Assembly: GCA_902578935.1 (NCBI GenBank)
Contig: CACHEU010000001.1
Span: 248,001-312,000, forward strand
Reading direction: 5' to 3'
Origin: an uncultured Pelagibacteraceae bacterium
GTDB taxonomy: Bacteria; Pseudomonadota; Alphaproteobacteria; Pelagibacterales; Pelagibacteraceae
DNA: 64,000 nucleotides
The notes beneath the pieces are model-generated. The model was not told where the DNA came from, ran no database searches, and saw nothing but the letters and a program-made list of their open reading frames with translations. A program made the translations under genes and the position numbers. Of this stretch, positions 28,738 to 37,068 are shown one piece after another. Positions within the stretch are counted from its first letter, which is position 1, and the number at the start of each line of letters is the position of its first letter.

Positions 28738-29923
28738 TTTTTTTAGCCGCTATTATATTTTTCAAAAATTTATCAAATAGATATTTGCTATCTTGTGGTC
28801 CAGGATTTGCTTCGGGGTGATATTGTACGGAGAATACTTTTTTTTCTTTTACTTCTATCCCCTCAACACAACCGTCAAATAAAGATTTGTGAGTAATTTT
28901 TACTGAAACCGGAATTGACTTTGGATCAACCTCAAAACCATGATTTTGGCTTGTAATCTCTACTTTACTTGTAGACAGATCTTTAACAGGATGATTTGCG
29001 CCTCTATGACCAAGTGGCATTTTTTTTGTTTTTGCACCTAAGGCCAGGGACAATAATTGGTGACCAAGACAGATGCCAAATATTGGAATTTTATTAATAA
29101 TCAATTTTTTTATTATTGGTATTGCATATTTTCCTGTTGCCGCCGGATCTCCAGGACCATTAGATAAAAAAACCCCATCAGGACCCAATTTAATTATTTT
29201 TTCTGCCGAATAATTTGCTGGAACAATAGTTACTCCGCAATTAATATCGGAGAAGCACCTAAGTATGTTTTTTTTAATCCCGTAATCTATGGCAACAACT
29301 TTATATTTATTTTTTTTATTTTTTATATATCCTTTGTTTTTGTTCCAAGATTTTAAAGAAGACCAATGATAGGCATTTTTGCAGCTAACTTTTTTTGCCA
29401 AATCTAAACCTAAAAGACCATTCCATGATTTAGATTTATTTAAAAGTTCTTTTACGTCATGTTTCCCTTTTCTCGAAAATTGAATAGCTCCTTTGGGCGC
29501 ACCTTTATCTCTTATATAATTTGTAATTACCCTTGTATCTAATCCAACGATTCCAACTATTTTTCTTTTTTTAAGCCATTGATCTAGCTTTTTAATTGAT
29601 CTGTAGTTTGAGGGTTCAGTAACATTGGAATTAAATATAACCCCCTTAACCCAAGCTTTGTCCGCCTCATTATCCTCCGGGTTCGTTCCAACATTTCCCA
29701 CATGAGGAAAGGTAAAGTTAATAATTTGATCTGAATAAGATGGGTCTGTTATTATTTCTTGGTAACCAGTTATTGAGGTGTTGAAACAAACTTCTCCAAC
29801 TGCACTACCTTCATAGCCTATACCATTGCCAGAAAAGCTAGTGCCGTCTTCAAAAACTAAAATACCTGTTGAAAAATTATGTGAATTATTTTTTTTTCTA
29901 TTTATGACCTGTCTCAAATACAA
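28715..29923 (-). CDS. carA: Carbamoyl-phosphate synthase small subunit
   Basis: 402 aa from a TTG at 29923, the only plausible start before the upstream in-frame stop; the conserved domain begins at about residue 21 ([20 protein letters not shown]). The N-terminal domain ends with WSSLKSW, and the glutaminase domain shows [13 protein letters not shown]-type [10 protein letters not shown], the nucleophile in [12 protein letters not shown] and the [12 protein letters not shown] triad residues. It hydrolyses glutamine and channels ammonia to CarB. The weak start codon and a 7-bp hairpin in the leader (29939-29960) suggest limited translation initiation. Confidence 0.97.
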   Translation of the reverse strand: MYLRQVINRKKNNSHNFSTGILVFEDGTSFSGNGIGYEGSAVGEVCFNTSITGYQEIITDPSYSDQIINFTFPHVGNVGTNPEDNEADKAWVKGVIFNSNVTEPSNYRSIKKLDQWLKKRKIVGIVGLDTRVITNYIRDKGAPKGAIQFSRKGKHDVKELLNKSKSWNGLLGLDLAKKVSCKNAYHWSSLKSWNKNKGYIKNKKNKYKVVAIDYGIKKNILRCFSDINCGVTIVPANYSAEKIIKLGPDGVFLSNGPGDPAATGKYAIPIIKKLIINKIPIFGICLGHQLLSLALGAKTKKMPLGHRGANHPVKDLSTSKVEITSQNHGFEVDPKSIPVSVKITHKSLFDGCVEGIEVKEKKVFSVQYHPEANPGPQDSKYLFDKFLKNIIAAKKNGKKKRY

Positions 29924-29938
29924 CTCATGAGTTAAAGA

Positions 29939-29960
29939 AAAACCTTTTAAATGAGGTTTT
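29939..29960. other. Inverted repeat in the carA leader / carA-yqeY spacer
   Basis: AAAACCT (29939-29945) and AGGTTTT (29954-29960) are perfect 7-bp arms around an 8-nt loop. It begins 16 bp upstream of the carA TTG. It is not followed by a U tract in the carA direction, so an attenuator-type terminator is unlikely; an operator or a leader stem-loop are both possible. Confidence 0.3.
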
Positions 29961-30049
29961 GCGCAACATATGAAAAAGGTTAACAGTCGTCAACCCCATT
30001 CTTTTTTCTTTTGAAGATAAAATGTGATTAAAGTAAGTTTAAAAATTAT

Positions 30050-30505
30050 ATGTCCCTACAGATCAAAATAGAGGCTAAGCTAAGCGAAGCTTTAAAATCA
30101 AAAGACAAAAAAACGTATTCTACTTTGAGATTAGTGGTTGCGGCCATAAAAGACACAATGATTGCCAAAAGAATTAAGGATAAAAAGACATTACCAGATA
30201 ACGAATTGATGGCTCTTCTCAAAAAGATGGTAAAACAGAGGAACGATTCTTGTGACGCTTACAAAAAAGCTGGCCGAAATGAATTGCTAGAAAATGAAAT
30301 GTCAGAAATTAAGATTATCAATGAGTTTTTGCCAAAACAGTTAAGCGAAGAAGAAACAAAGAAAATTTGTCTTGAAATAATGAAAAAAGTTAGCGCTAGC
30401 TCTATTAAAGATATGGGCAAAGTAATGGGTGCACTAAAAAAAGAATATTCTGACGTTCTAGATTTTTCAAAGGTAAGCCAGATTATAAAGGAGAACTTAA
30501 AATAA
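30050..30505 (+). CDS. yqeY: GatB/YqeY domain-containing protein
   Basis: 151 aa, the usual length of free-standing YqeY. Features are MSLQIKIEAKLSEALKSKDK, a helical middle ending QRNDSCDAYKKAGRNELLE, EIKIINEFLPKQLSEEE and the C-terminal KDMGKVMGALKKEY. The domain resembles the tRNA-binding tail of GatB, and a role around tRNA amidation is assumed but unproven. It sits one base before dnaG, the standard alphaproteobacterial yqeY-dnaG-rpoD order, and is divergent from carA. Confidence 0.93.
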   Translation: MSLQIKIEAKLSEALKSKDKKTYSTLRLVVAAIKDTMIAKRIKDKKTLPDNELMALLKKMVKQRNDSCDAYKKAGRNELLENEMSEIKIINEFLPKQLSEEETKKICLEIMKKVSASSIKDMGKVMGALKKEYSDVLDFSKVSQIIKENLK

Positions 30506-30506
30506 A

Positions 30507-32273
30507 GTGAAGTATCCAAAAAATTATTTAGAAGAAATTAAGTTGAGATTAAAAGTTTCCCAGGTGGTTGGAAAAACAGTTAAACTTAAGAGGAGAGGAA
30601 AGGAATTTATAGGCCTATCTCCTTTTACGAGCGAGAAAACCCCATCTTTTACCGTGAGTGACGAAAAAGGATTCTACCACTGTTTTAGTTCTGGGGAACA
30701 TGGAAATATTTTCGATTTTCTTATGAAGACTCAGTCTCTAAAATTTGGTGAGACAGTCAGACAGTTAGCTTCCCAAGCTGGAATGCAGCCTTATAAATTT
30801 ACAAGTTTTGATTTGGAGAAGGAGAAAAGATATCAAACATATAAAAATATTTTAAAAGATTATAGCGATCATCATCACAAACTCATTTTTGAAAATAATT
30901 CTGCTGCCATAGATTATTTAAAAAAAAGAGGAATAAGCAAAGAAACGATCGTAGAATTTCAAATTGGCTTTGTTCCTGATAATTCAGATTATTATAATTA
31001 TTTATCAAAAAAATTTAGTGAACAGGAAATTCTACAAACCGGCCTGTTTTATAAGAATGAAAAATATAATAAATTTGTAAATAGATTTAACTCAAGGATA
31101 ATATTTCCCATCAGAAATATTGTTGGAGACGTTATTGCTTTTGGCGGAAGAATTATTCAAAATAAAAAAACCGCAAAGTATATAAACTCCCCAGAAACTG
31201 AGTTTTATAAAAAAGGTAGACATATATTTAACCTAGACAAAGCAAAATCTATTCCAAACCAAAATCAAGAAGTAATTATTGTTGAAGGATATATGGATGT
31301 TATTAGCATTTATTCATCTGGTATAAAAAATGTTGTTTCAAATTCTGGAATTGCATTAACTGAAAATCAAATTAATTTAATTTGGAAATTTTTCTCATAC
31401 CCAATAGTTTGTTTAGACGGTGACTCTAGCGGTCAAAAGGCGGCCTTACGTATCGCAGAAAATCTTCTGCCTTATATAAAGGAAAATAACAAAATTGGCT
31501 TTGTAGCAATGTCAAAAGGAATGGATCCAGATGATTATATTAGAGAAAAAGGAAAAGATAGTTTTGCAAAGCTTATAGAAAGCAATTTATCGATTGAGGA
31601 ATTTGTCTGGAGAATTTACCTGAATGATCTAGATAGATCAGATCCCTTTGCTACAACAAAATTTGAAAAGAAGTTCAAAAATTTATGTCAATCAATTAAA
31701 GATCAAACTCTTAAAAAATATATTTTAGAACATTACTTAGAAAAAATTAGAAACCTAACTCCTCTACAGCGTTTTGACAGAAGAAAAAAAATAGGCTCTC
31801 ACAGGATTCTTAACGAAACAAAAAAAATTGCAGTAGCAAAAGACCATCTTACAAAAGAGGAAATTAAAGAGTATTCTATATTATATATTATATACAACTA
31901 TCCAACGATTATTGCTCCAAGAGTGGAAATTTTTGAGAGCATTAATTTTTCTTCAAAAAGCTTGAACAATCTAAAATCAGAGCTCTTGAGTCTAATATCA
32001 TCAGGCAAATTTGAAAAAAACAATCTCCCTAACTTAGATGAAAAGCATTCAGATTTGATCAAAGACATTAATCAAAATTCTGTTATCAAAAATATTTTTT
32101 TGAAAAAGGGAGAGAATCAACAAATCGAAATGTTGAATGAAATACTTAAAGAGCTTAATGAAATTAAATTTTCAAGAAAAATTGATGAACTTGAAAATAA
32201 ATTGATCAAAGAATTTGATGAAAAGTCCTATTCTGACCTGATGCAGTTGAAAAGCCAAAGAAACAAGGAATAA
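30507..32273 (+). CDS. dnaG: DNA primase DnaG
   Basis: 588 aa from a GTG at 30507. The N-terminal domain (about 1-95) has the zinc-ribbon fold, but three of the four usual ligands are replaced: GLSPFTSEKTPSF has S38 and T41 for the Cys and His, and YHCFSSGEHG keeps C59 but has S62. The RNA polymerase/TOPRIM core shows FGGRII, VEGYMDVISI and CLDGDSSGQKAALR. A C-terminal DnaB-interaction domain follows (about 440-588), poorly conserved. It synthesises RNA primers. It is part of the macromolecular-synthesis operon with rpoD. Confidence 0.96.
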   Translation: MKYPKNYLEEIKLRLKVSQVVGKTVKLKRRGKEFIGLSPFTSEKTPSFTVSDEKGFYHCFSSGEHGNIFDFLMKTQSLKFGETVRQLASQAGMQPYKFTSFDLEKEKRYQTYKNILKDYSDHHHKLIFENNSAAIDYLKKRGISKETIVEFQIGFVPDNSDYYNYLSKKFSEQEILQTGLFYKNEKYNKFVNRFNSRIIFPIRNIVGDVIAFGGRIIQNKKTAKYINSPETEFYKKGRHIFNLDKAKSIPNQNQEVIIVEGYMDVISIYSSGIKNVVSNSGIALTENQINLIWKFFSYPIVCLDGDSSGQKAALRIAENLLPYIKENNKIGFVAMSKGMDPDDYIREKGKDSFAKLIESNLSIEEFVWRIYLNDLDRSDPFATTKFEKKFKNLCQSIKDQTLKKYILEHYLEKIRNLTPLQRFDRRKKIGSHRILNETKKIAVAKDHLTKEEIKEYSILYIIYNYPTIIAPRVEIFESINFSSKSLNNLKSELLSLISSGKFEKNNLPNLDEKHSDLIKDINQNSVIKNIFLKKGENQQIEMLNEILKELNEIKFSRKIDELENKLIKEFDEKSYSDLMQLKSQRNKE

Positions 32274-32337
32274 ATTAGGTATAGATTTTTAGTAATTTAG
32301 ACCTATATATTAATATATAAAACCGCATTTAATCTCT

Positions 32338-34227
32338 ATGAAAGAAAAGCTTATTACGAAATCTTTTGAAAGACTTTTGAACAAAGGTTTACACAGGGGA
32401 TTCATTACCTATGAGGAATTGGGAAAATCTCTTGGAAAAAGAACTGCTTCAGTTGAAAATGTCGAAAAAGCAACTCTCATAATATTTGAAAACAAAATTT
32501 CTCTTGTTCAAAAGAAATCAGATTTTCAAAAACCTAAGAAAAAAGACGGCAATCAGGATCAGACTTATAAAGTTTCTGAAAAAAGTGATGATCCAATTAG
32601 AATGTATTTACGTGAGATGGGTGGTGTTGAGTTGCTTTCTAGAGAAGGAGAAATTGCTATAGCAAAAAGAATTGAGGCCGGGAAAGATGTAATGATTAAT
32701 GCGTTAACCCAAAGTCCCTTGGTAGCAAAAAAAATATTTGATTGGAGAGATAAACTTGAAAAAGGCGAATTATTAATAAGAGACATTATTGATATTGATT
32801 CAACCTATGAAGATTTTGAAAGCGGAGACGAAGAAAACGATGAAGAAGAAAAGATTGATAAAAAAAATAAGTTAGCCAAGACGGACAAAAAAAGCTCAGA
32901 AAAAGATAAAGATAAAAAAGATGAAAAAAAACCAGAAGAACAATTTGAGGAAGAGGACGAATTTAACGTATCACTTGCCGCAATGGAGGAGGAAATAAAA
33001 CCGAGAGTTACCGAAACCATTAATAATCTCTCAAAAAATTATATTAAATTAAAAAAATATCAACTAGATAAACTTAACTGCATTTTGAACGGGAAAGAAC
33101 TTTCAACCTCAAAAAATAAAAACTTTAAAAAAATCCAAGGACTTTTGGTAGATGATTTTAAAAATTTACAGCTGGGAGCATCGGTTGTTGAAGAATTAGT
33201 TCAGTCTCACTACAAGGAAAATAAACGGGTACTTTCTCTTGAAGGAGTTTTATTAAGACTTGCAATGAACAATAAAATTACAAGATCAGAATTTTTGAAA
33301 TATTATATTGGAAATGAAATTAATCCTAAATTTGAATCATTCCTACAGGAAAACAAAACTTGGAAAAGTTTTTTCAAAAAACATAGAAAAGATTTTGATG
33401 AGATAAGAGAAAGATTGATTGAGTTCAGCAAAAAATTAGAATTATCTGTAGGAGAATTTAAGGAGTTAGTTAAAAGAATACAAAAAGGTGAGAGGGAATC
33501 AAGAATAGCCAAAAAAGAGATGGTAGAAGCTAATTTAAGACTAGTTATCTCAATAGCAAAAAAATACACAAATAGAGGTCTTCAGTTTTTAGATCTTATA
33601 CAGGAGGGGAATATAGGTTTAATGAAAGCTGTAGATAAATTTGAATATAGAAGAGGCTATAAATTTTCAACTTATGCCACTTGGTGGATTAGGCAGGCAA
33701 TAACAAGATCAATTGCTGATCAGGCTAGGACAATTAGAATACCTGTTCATATGATAGAGACTATAAATAAAATTGTTAGGACACAAAGGCAGATTCTTAG
33801 CGAATTTGGTAGAGAGGCAACACCAGAAGAATTAGCAAAAAAATTAGCTATGCCTCTGGAGAAAGTAAGAAAAGTTTTAAAAATCTCTAAAGAACCAGTT
33901 TCTTTGGAAACGCCAGTGGGAGACGAGGAAGATAGCAGCTTAGGAGATTTTATAGAAGACAAAAATGCTTTACAGCCTTTAGATACTGCTATCAGGTCTA
34001 ATTTAAGTGAGTCGACAACTAAAATTTTAGCATCTCTAACCCCGAGGGAAGAGAGAGTTTTAAGAATGAGGTTTGGAATTGGTATGAATACAGACCACAC
34101 CTTGGAAGAAGTTGGTTTACAATTTTCTGTCACTCGAGAACGAATTAGGCAAATAGAAGCTAAAGCTTTAAGAAAATTGAAACACCCAAGTAGATCAAAA
34201 CAACTAAAAAGTTTTCTAGAAAAATAA
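32338..34227 (+). CDS. rpoD: RNA polymerase sigma factor RpoD (sigma-70)
   Basis: 629 aa primary sigma factor. Region 1.1 (about 1-75), region 1.2 [20 protein letters not shown], an acidic low-complexity insert (about 160-205), region 2 with [20 protein letters not shown] and [20 protein letters not shown] (2.3-2.4, the -10 recognition helix), region 3 HMIETINKI, and region 4.2 [20 protein letters not shown] that recognises -35. It reads housekeeping promoters such as those proposed for mraZ and the tRNA. It lies 64 bp after dnaG; the spacer has a 16-bp AT palindrome (32304-32319). Confidence 0.98.
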   Translation: MKEKLITKSFERLLNKGLHRGFITYEELGKSLGKRTASVENVEKATLIIFENKISLVQKKSDFQKPKKKDGNQDQTYKVSEKSDDPIRMYLREMGGVELLSREGEIAIAKRIEAGKDVMINALTQSPLVAKKIFDWRDKLEKGELLIRDIIDIDSTYEDFESGDEENDEEEKIDKKNKLAKTDKKSSEKDKDKKDEKKPEEQFEEEDEFNVSLAAMEEEIKPRVTETINNLSKNYIKLKKYQLDKLNCILNGKELSTSKNKNFKKIQGLLVDDFKNLQLGASVVEELVQSHYKENKRVLSLEGVLLRLAMNNKITRSEFLKYYIGNEINPKFESFLQENKTWKSFFKKHRKDFDEIRERLIEFSKKLELSVGEFKELVKRIQKGERESRIAKKEMVEANLRLVISIAKKYTNRGLQFLDLIQEGNIGLMKAVDKFEYRRGYKFSTYATWWIRQAITRSIADQARTIRIPVHMIETINKIVRTQRQILSEFGREATPEELAKKLAMPLEKVRKVLKISKEPVSLETPVGDEEDSSLGDFIEDKNALQPLDTAIRSNLSESTTKILASLTPREERVLRMRFGIGMNTDHTLEEVGLQFSVTRERIRQIEAKALRKLKHPSRSKQLKSFLEK

Positions 34228-34237
34228 ATCTTTCTGA

Positions 34238-34243
34238 TATAAT
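34238..34243 (+). promoter_or_regulatory. Candidate -10 element for the tRNA gene
   Basis: A perfect TATAAT lies 17 bp after the rpoD stop frame region and 16 bp before the mature tRNA 5' end. No strong -35 is visible at the right spacing (TCTAGA or TTTTCT are the nearest). It would let the tRNA be transcribed independently of rpoD. Confidence 0.4.
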
Positions 34244-34259
34244 ACTTGAGAGATGTTTT

Positions 34260-34336
34260 GGGCCTGTAGCTCAGCTGGTTAGAGCAGTACACTCATAATG
34301 TATTGGTCCCAGGTTCGAATCCTGGCGGGCCCACCA
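34260..34336 (+). tRNA. tRNA with CAT anticodon, probably tRNA-Ile2 (lysidine-modified)
   Basis: 77 nt cloverleaf with encoded CCA. Acceptor GGGCCTG/CGGGCCC (one U-G pair), D arm GCTC-loop-GAGC, anticodon stem GTACA/TGTAT with loop CTCATAA, variable loop TGGTC, T arm CCAGG-TTCGAAT-CCTGG. The anticodon CAT allows Met or Ile2. The pairs C4-G69 and C5-G68 are the TilS determinants of E. coli tRNA-Ile2, and the acceptor matches alphaproteobacterial tRNA-Ile(GAT). Ile2 reading AUA is therefore favoured over elongator Met, and initiator Met is ruled out by the paired 1-72 position. Confidence 0.93.
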
Positions 34337-34391
34337 ATTACTCGGACATTACTCCAATAAGCCACAAAGATATAATTATGTACCAGACCAT

Positions 34392-34994
34392 CTATTTATT
34401 GATAAAATTTTCTAAAACTTTAAAAAGTGCATTTATATCATTATTGTTTGAACTTAATATGGAAGCAAATTCCTCTTTTTGTGTTCTTGCTAATTTTAAG
34501 CCCTCTATAATTAAATCTCTTATTAAGGGTTTATCTGGGTCTTTGGTATAAACTCTCCAATCAATTTTTACTTCTGGTTTTTTTGTTGTTTTAAGAAGCA
34601 TTGTTTTTACTATTGTGTATTTATCACTGATTTTTTCAGAAGAAAGCACTGCAATTTTGGGGTCAGAATAAGTTGTTAATCTTGATGTGAAACTTTTTAA
34701 AAAATACTTTTGAAAAATTTCCTCATATTTTTTCAATTCTTCAGGAGAAAGTTCCTTTCTTTTACTGCCAAGAGTGTAATATCCAATCCCTTTAATATCT
34801 ACTGTTTTAAGCGCTATTTCAGATAATTTTTTTGCTTTTGCTTCTTGAGAATCTTGGCTACTTAGAATTATTTTTGCTTCATCTATGATTTCACCAATAA
34901 ATTTTTCAGGATCAGAGCTGTAAGCCATTGCTGTAGATTGAGCAGGAGCTAATATTAAAAACAATAAAAGAAAAGATGTAAGCGTTCTTTTCAT
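34392..34994 (-). CDS. mlaC: MlaC-like phospholipid transport protein (Ttg2D family)
   Basis: 200 aa. An N-terminal signal peptide (MKRTLTSFLLLFLILAPAQS, cleavage near AMA) sends it to the periplasm. The family pattern is DPEKFIGEIIDEAKIIL, LSPEELKKYEEIFQKYFLKS, the beta-sheet KYTIVKTMLLK, KIDWRVYTKDPDKPLIRDLI and IEGLKLARTQKEEFASIL. MlaC shuttles phospholipids between the MlaA outer-membrane site and the MlaFEDB transporter in the inner membrane. It lies 9 bp after mlaA; the MlaFED genes are not in the window. Confidence 0.92.
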   Translation of the reverse strand: MKRTLTSFLLLFLILAPAQSTAMAYSSDPEKFIGEIIDEAKIILSSQDSQEAKAKKLSEIALKTVDIKGIGYYTLGSKRKELSPEELKKYEEIFQKYFLKSFTSRLTTYSDPKIAVLSSEKISDKYTIVKTMLLKTTKKPEVKIDWRVYTKDPDKPLIRDLIIEGLKLARTQKEEFASILSSNNNDINALFKVLENFINK

Positions 34995-35003
34995 GTTAGA
35001 ATT

Positions 35004-35792
35004 TTACTGATTGTCTATTTCTTCCCAATCACTATCGTCTTGACCTTTATCAGAAATTGGGGAGTTAGATATTTTTTGAGATCTATTTTGTAAGTATAAG
35101 CTTTTAACTGATGCGTAAAAATCTATTGAATTTTTTTCCAAACTGTCAATTGACTCAATGTTTTTAGATCTAAAATCCACAGCATCGGTTCCTTTATAAT
35201 AATAATAATTGTGCTCTGATAAATTTTCGTTGCCAATCACCACATCTGTTTCACTATTGTGTGTAAGGTGATAAACTGGGTCAATAAATACATTTCCTAT
35301 AAGACCTAAAGAGTCCCTCATAGTTGTTGGTCCTAATACTGGCAAAACAAAGTAACAACCTGAATCTGCACCCCAAACACCAAGAGTCTGGCCAAAATCT
35401 TCTCTACTTTTCTTCTCAAAACCCATCTTGCTTGCAGGATCAAAAATACCTAAAATACCTACAGTGGTATTTATTGTAAACCTACCAGCAGTATTACCGG
35501 CTCCCCTAAAATCTCCCTGTAAGATATTATTTGTAAAAGTTAATAATGAACGTAAATTTCCAACAAAATTAGATGTGCCAGAACGAATAGGTACCGGCAA
35601 AGCTCTATATCCCTTTGCGACAGGCTTAAATATTACTTTATCTAGACCCTGATTGAATTTAAGAGTTCCTCTGCTAAATTTTTCAAAGCATTCATTGGCT
35701 GTATATCTCTCATCAGCCACTAATTGTGGCGAGTAAACAACCAGAGATAACACAAACACAGTAGCTAGTATTTTTAAACGTTTCAGCATCAA
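35004..35792 (-). CDS. mlaA: MlaA/VacJ family outer-membrane lipid asymmetry protein
   Basis: 262 aa. Family blocks are LKFNQGLDKVIFKPVAKGYR, RSGTSNFVGNLRSLLTFTNN, LQGDFRGAGNTAGRFTINTT, SREDFGQTLGVWGADSGCYF and LPVLGPTTMRDSLG. MlaA removes surface phospholipids from the outer membrane and passes them to MlaC. Unlike E. coli MlaA, no lipobox Cys is seen after the N-terminal hydrophobic segment (YSPQLVADE), so it appears to carry an ordinary signal peptide rather than a lipid anchor. It leads a two-gene mlaA-mlaC operon divergent from the amidase gene. Confidence 0.93.
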   Translation of the reverse strand: MMLKRLKILATVFVLSLVVYSPQLVADERYTANECFEKFSRGTLKFNQGLDKVIFKPVAKGYRALPVPIRSGTSNFVGNLRSLLTFTNNILQGDFRGAGNTAGRFTINTTVGILGIFDPASKMGFEKKSREDFGQTLGVWGADSGCYFVLPVLGPTTMRDSLGLIGNVFIDPVYHLTHNSETDVVIGNENLSEHNYYYYKGTDAVDFRSKNIESIDSLEKNSIDFYASVKSLYLQNRSQKISNSPISDKGQDDSDWEEIDNQ

Positions 35793-35797
35793 TTTTT

Positions 35798-36526
35798 ATG
35801 CTATATATTTTTTTAATGAGAATTACAAAATATTATTCTCCAAATTTTGATGTAAAAGCAAGGAGTAGTAAAAGTATAACAGTTATAATAATACATTATA
35901 CTGGAATGCAATCTGAACGAGAATCTTTGAAAAGACTTATTTCACCAACCTCAAAAGTAAGCTGCCATTATTTGATTAAAAGAAACGGAGACATTTTTAG
36001 TTTGGTTGAGGACAAAAATATAGCTTGGCATGCTGGAAAGTCTATGTGGGGCAAATATAAAAATTTAAACAAAAATTCTATTGGAATTGAGTTGGAAAAT
36101 AAAGGACACAAACATGGATACCAGTCTTTCACCAAACCTCAAATAACAAAGCTAATTCAACTTTGCAAAAATTTGAAAAAAAAATATATGATTAAGAACA
36201 AATTTATTCTTGGACATTCGGATGTTGCCCCGCTTCGGAAAATAGATCCTGGTGAAAAATTTCCCTGGAATTATTTATCTTCAAAAGGCGTTGGTATTTA
36301 TCCTAAAAAAAGCAGACAGAAAAAAAAATCACAAAAAACCACTGATATTAGAACATTTTTTAGAAATTTGTATAAGATAGGTTATCGTTATTTAAAAATA
36401 AAATTTAGAAAAAAGATCATTAAAAACTTTCAAAGAAGATATAGGCAAAAAAGGGTGGACGGGGTTTTGGACTTAGAAACCTTGAAAATTAGCGAAATTT
36501 TAGCCAAAAAATCAAATATAGCTTGA
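35798..36526 (+). CDS. AmpD-type N-acetylmuramoyl-L-alanine amidase with peptidoglycan-binding domain
   Basis: 242 aa from the ATG at 35798; an ATG at 35816 (MRITKYYSPNF) fits the family start at least as well. The amidase_2 domain shows zinc ligand His in VIIIHYTG, DIFSLVEDKNIAWHAGKS, NSIGIELENKG and GHSDVAPLRKIDPGEKFPW (second His and Asp). The C-terminal QRRYRQKRVDGVLDLET is a PG_binding_1 repeat. No signal peptide is visible, which favours a cytoplasmic muropeptide-recycling role. It is divergent from mlaA and just upstream of rnpB. Confidence 0.93.
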   Translation: MLYIFLMRITKYYSPNFDVKARSSKSITVIIIHYTGMQSERESLKRLISPTSKVSCHYLIKRNGDIFSLVEDKNIAWHAGKSMWGKYKNLNKNSIGIELENKGHKHGYQSFTKPQITKLIQLCKNLKKKYMIKNKFILGHSDVAPLRKIDPGEKFPWNYLSSKGVGIYPKKSRQKKKSQKTTDIRTFFRNLYKIGYRYLKIKFRKKIIKNFQRRYRQKRVDGVLDLETLKISEILAKKSNIA

Positions 36527-36554
36527 TTTTCTTTATATAAGGATTATAGCAGTA

Positions 36555-36910
36555 ACCGCTAGGCAATTGGATTGTCACTACTTTAATCAGTAGAGGAAAG
36601 TCCGGGCTCCATAAAGACACGGTGCCAGCTAATGGCTGGCGAGGGTGACCTTAGGGATAGTGCCACAGAGAATAGACCGCCTAATCAAGGCAAGGGTGAA
36701 ACGGTGTGGTAAGAGCACACCGGTTTTTTGGTAACAAAAAACGCACGGCAAACCCCACCGGGAGCAAGACTAAAAAGAGATGACGCTGCGTAAGCTAAAA
36801 ACAGTCTTTAGTTAGTCATCAGGGTTAGTCGCTTGAATTTAAGTGTGAGCTTAAATCTAGATAAATGACGTCTTAAATGACAGAACCCGGCTTATAAATT
36901 GCCTAGCTTT
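36555..36910 (+). ncRNA. rnpB: RNase P RNA (bacterial class A)
   Basis: The catalytic RNA of RNase P, which trims tRNA 5' leaders. Diagnostic segments are GAGGAAAGTCCGGGCTCC (36593-36610) and ACAGAACCCGGCTTAT (36880-36895), which form the conserved core. The ends pair perfectly over 11 bp: GCTAGGCAATT (36558-36568) with AATTGCCTAGC (36897-36907), the P1 helix, which sets the boundaries to within a few bases. A T-rich tract (TTTCTCTTCTT) follows, consistent with termination. Its place between the AmpD-type amidase gene and mraZ is typical of alphaproteobacteria. Confidence 0.96.
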
Positions 36911-36984
36911 CTCTTCTTAAATGTTCATGTTTTGTATCTACAGATTCTTTCAATGAGCTGTAATCAAGGGTCAACAAATAGGTG

Positions 36985-37013
36985 TTGACTATAATTTAAT
37001 ATACCCATACTAT
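36985..37013 (+). promoter_or_regulatory. mraZ/dcw promoter (sigma-70 type)
   Basis: TTGACT (36985-36990) and TACTAT (37008-37013) are separated by exactly 17 bp, giving a predicted start near 37020 and a leader of about 49 nt before mraZ. The -10 lies between the first and second TGGGN repeats of the putative MraZ operator. An alternative TATAAT at 36990-36995 lacks a good -35. Confidence 0.6.
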
Positions 37014-37028
37014 CCCATAAATTCCCAA
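37004..37028 (-). promoter_or_regulatory. Putative MraZ-binding operator (three TGGGN repeats)
   Basis: On the minus strand TGGGA-N5-TGGGA-N5-TGGGT is present (plus-strand CCCAA 37024-37028, CCCAT 37014-37018, CCCAT 37004-37008). This is the exact spacing described for the MraZ box upstream of mraZ in E. coli. Bound MraZ would cover the -10, giving autorepression of the dcw operon. A further TGGGA occurs on the plus strand at 37040-37044. Confidence 0.65.
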
Positions 37029-37068
37029 ATATAAGGGGATGGGAGATTTTTAAGGAGAAAGATGAAAC

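Noticed and set aside
32304-32319. 16-bp perfect palindrome TATATATTAATATATA before rpoD
   Set aside because: In such AT-rich spacers alternating AT palindromes arise easily; no supporting elements, possibly just part of a -10 region.
33747-34292. 181-codon minus-strand ORF opposite rpoD that runs into the tRNA
   Set aside because: It is antisense to conserved rpoD regions 3-4 and covers a tRNA; no family features.
34303-34551. Plus-strand ORF starting inside the tRNA
   Set aside because: It begins in the tRNA T arm and continues antisense to mlaC; composition is that of a shadow frame.
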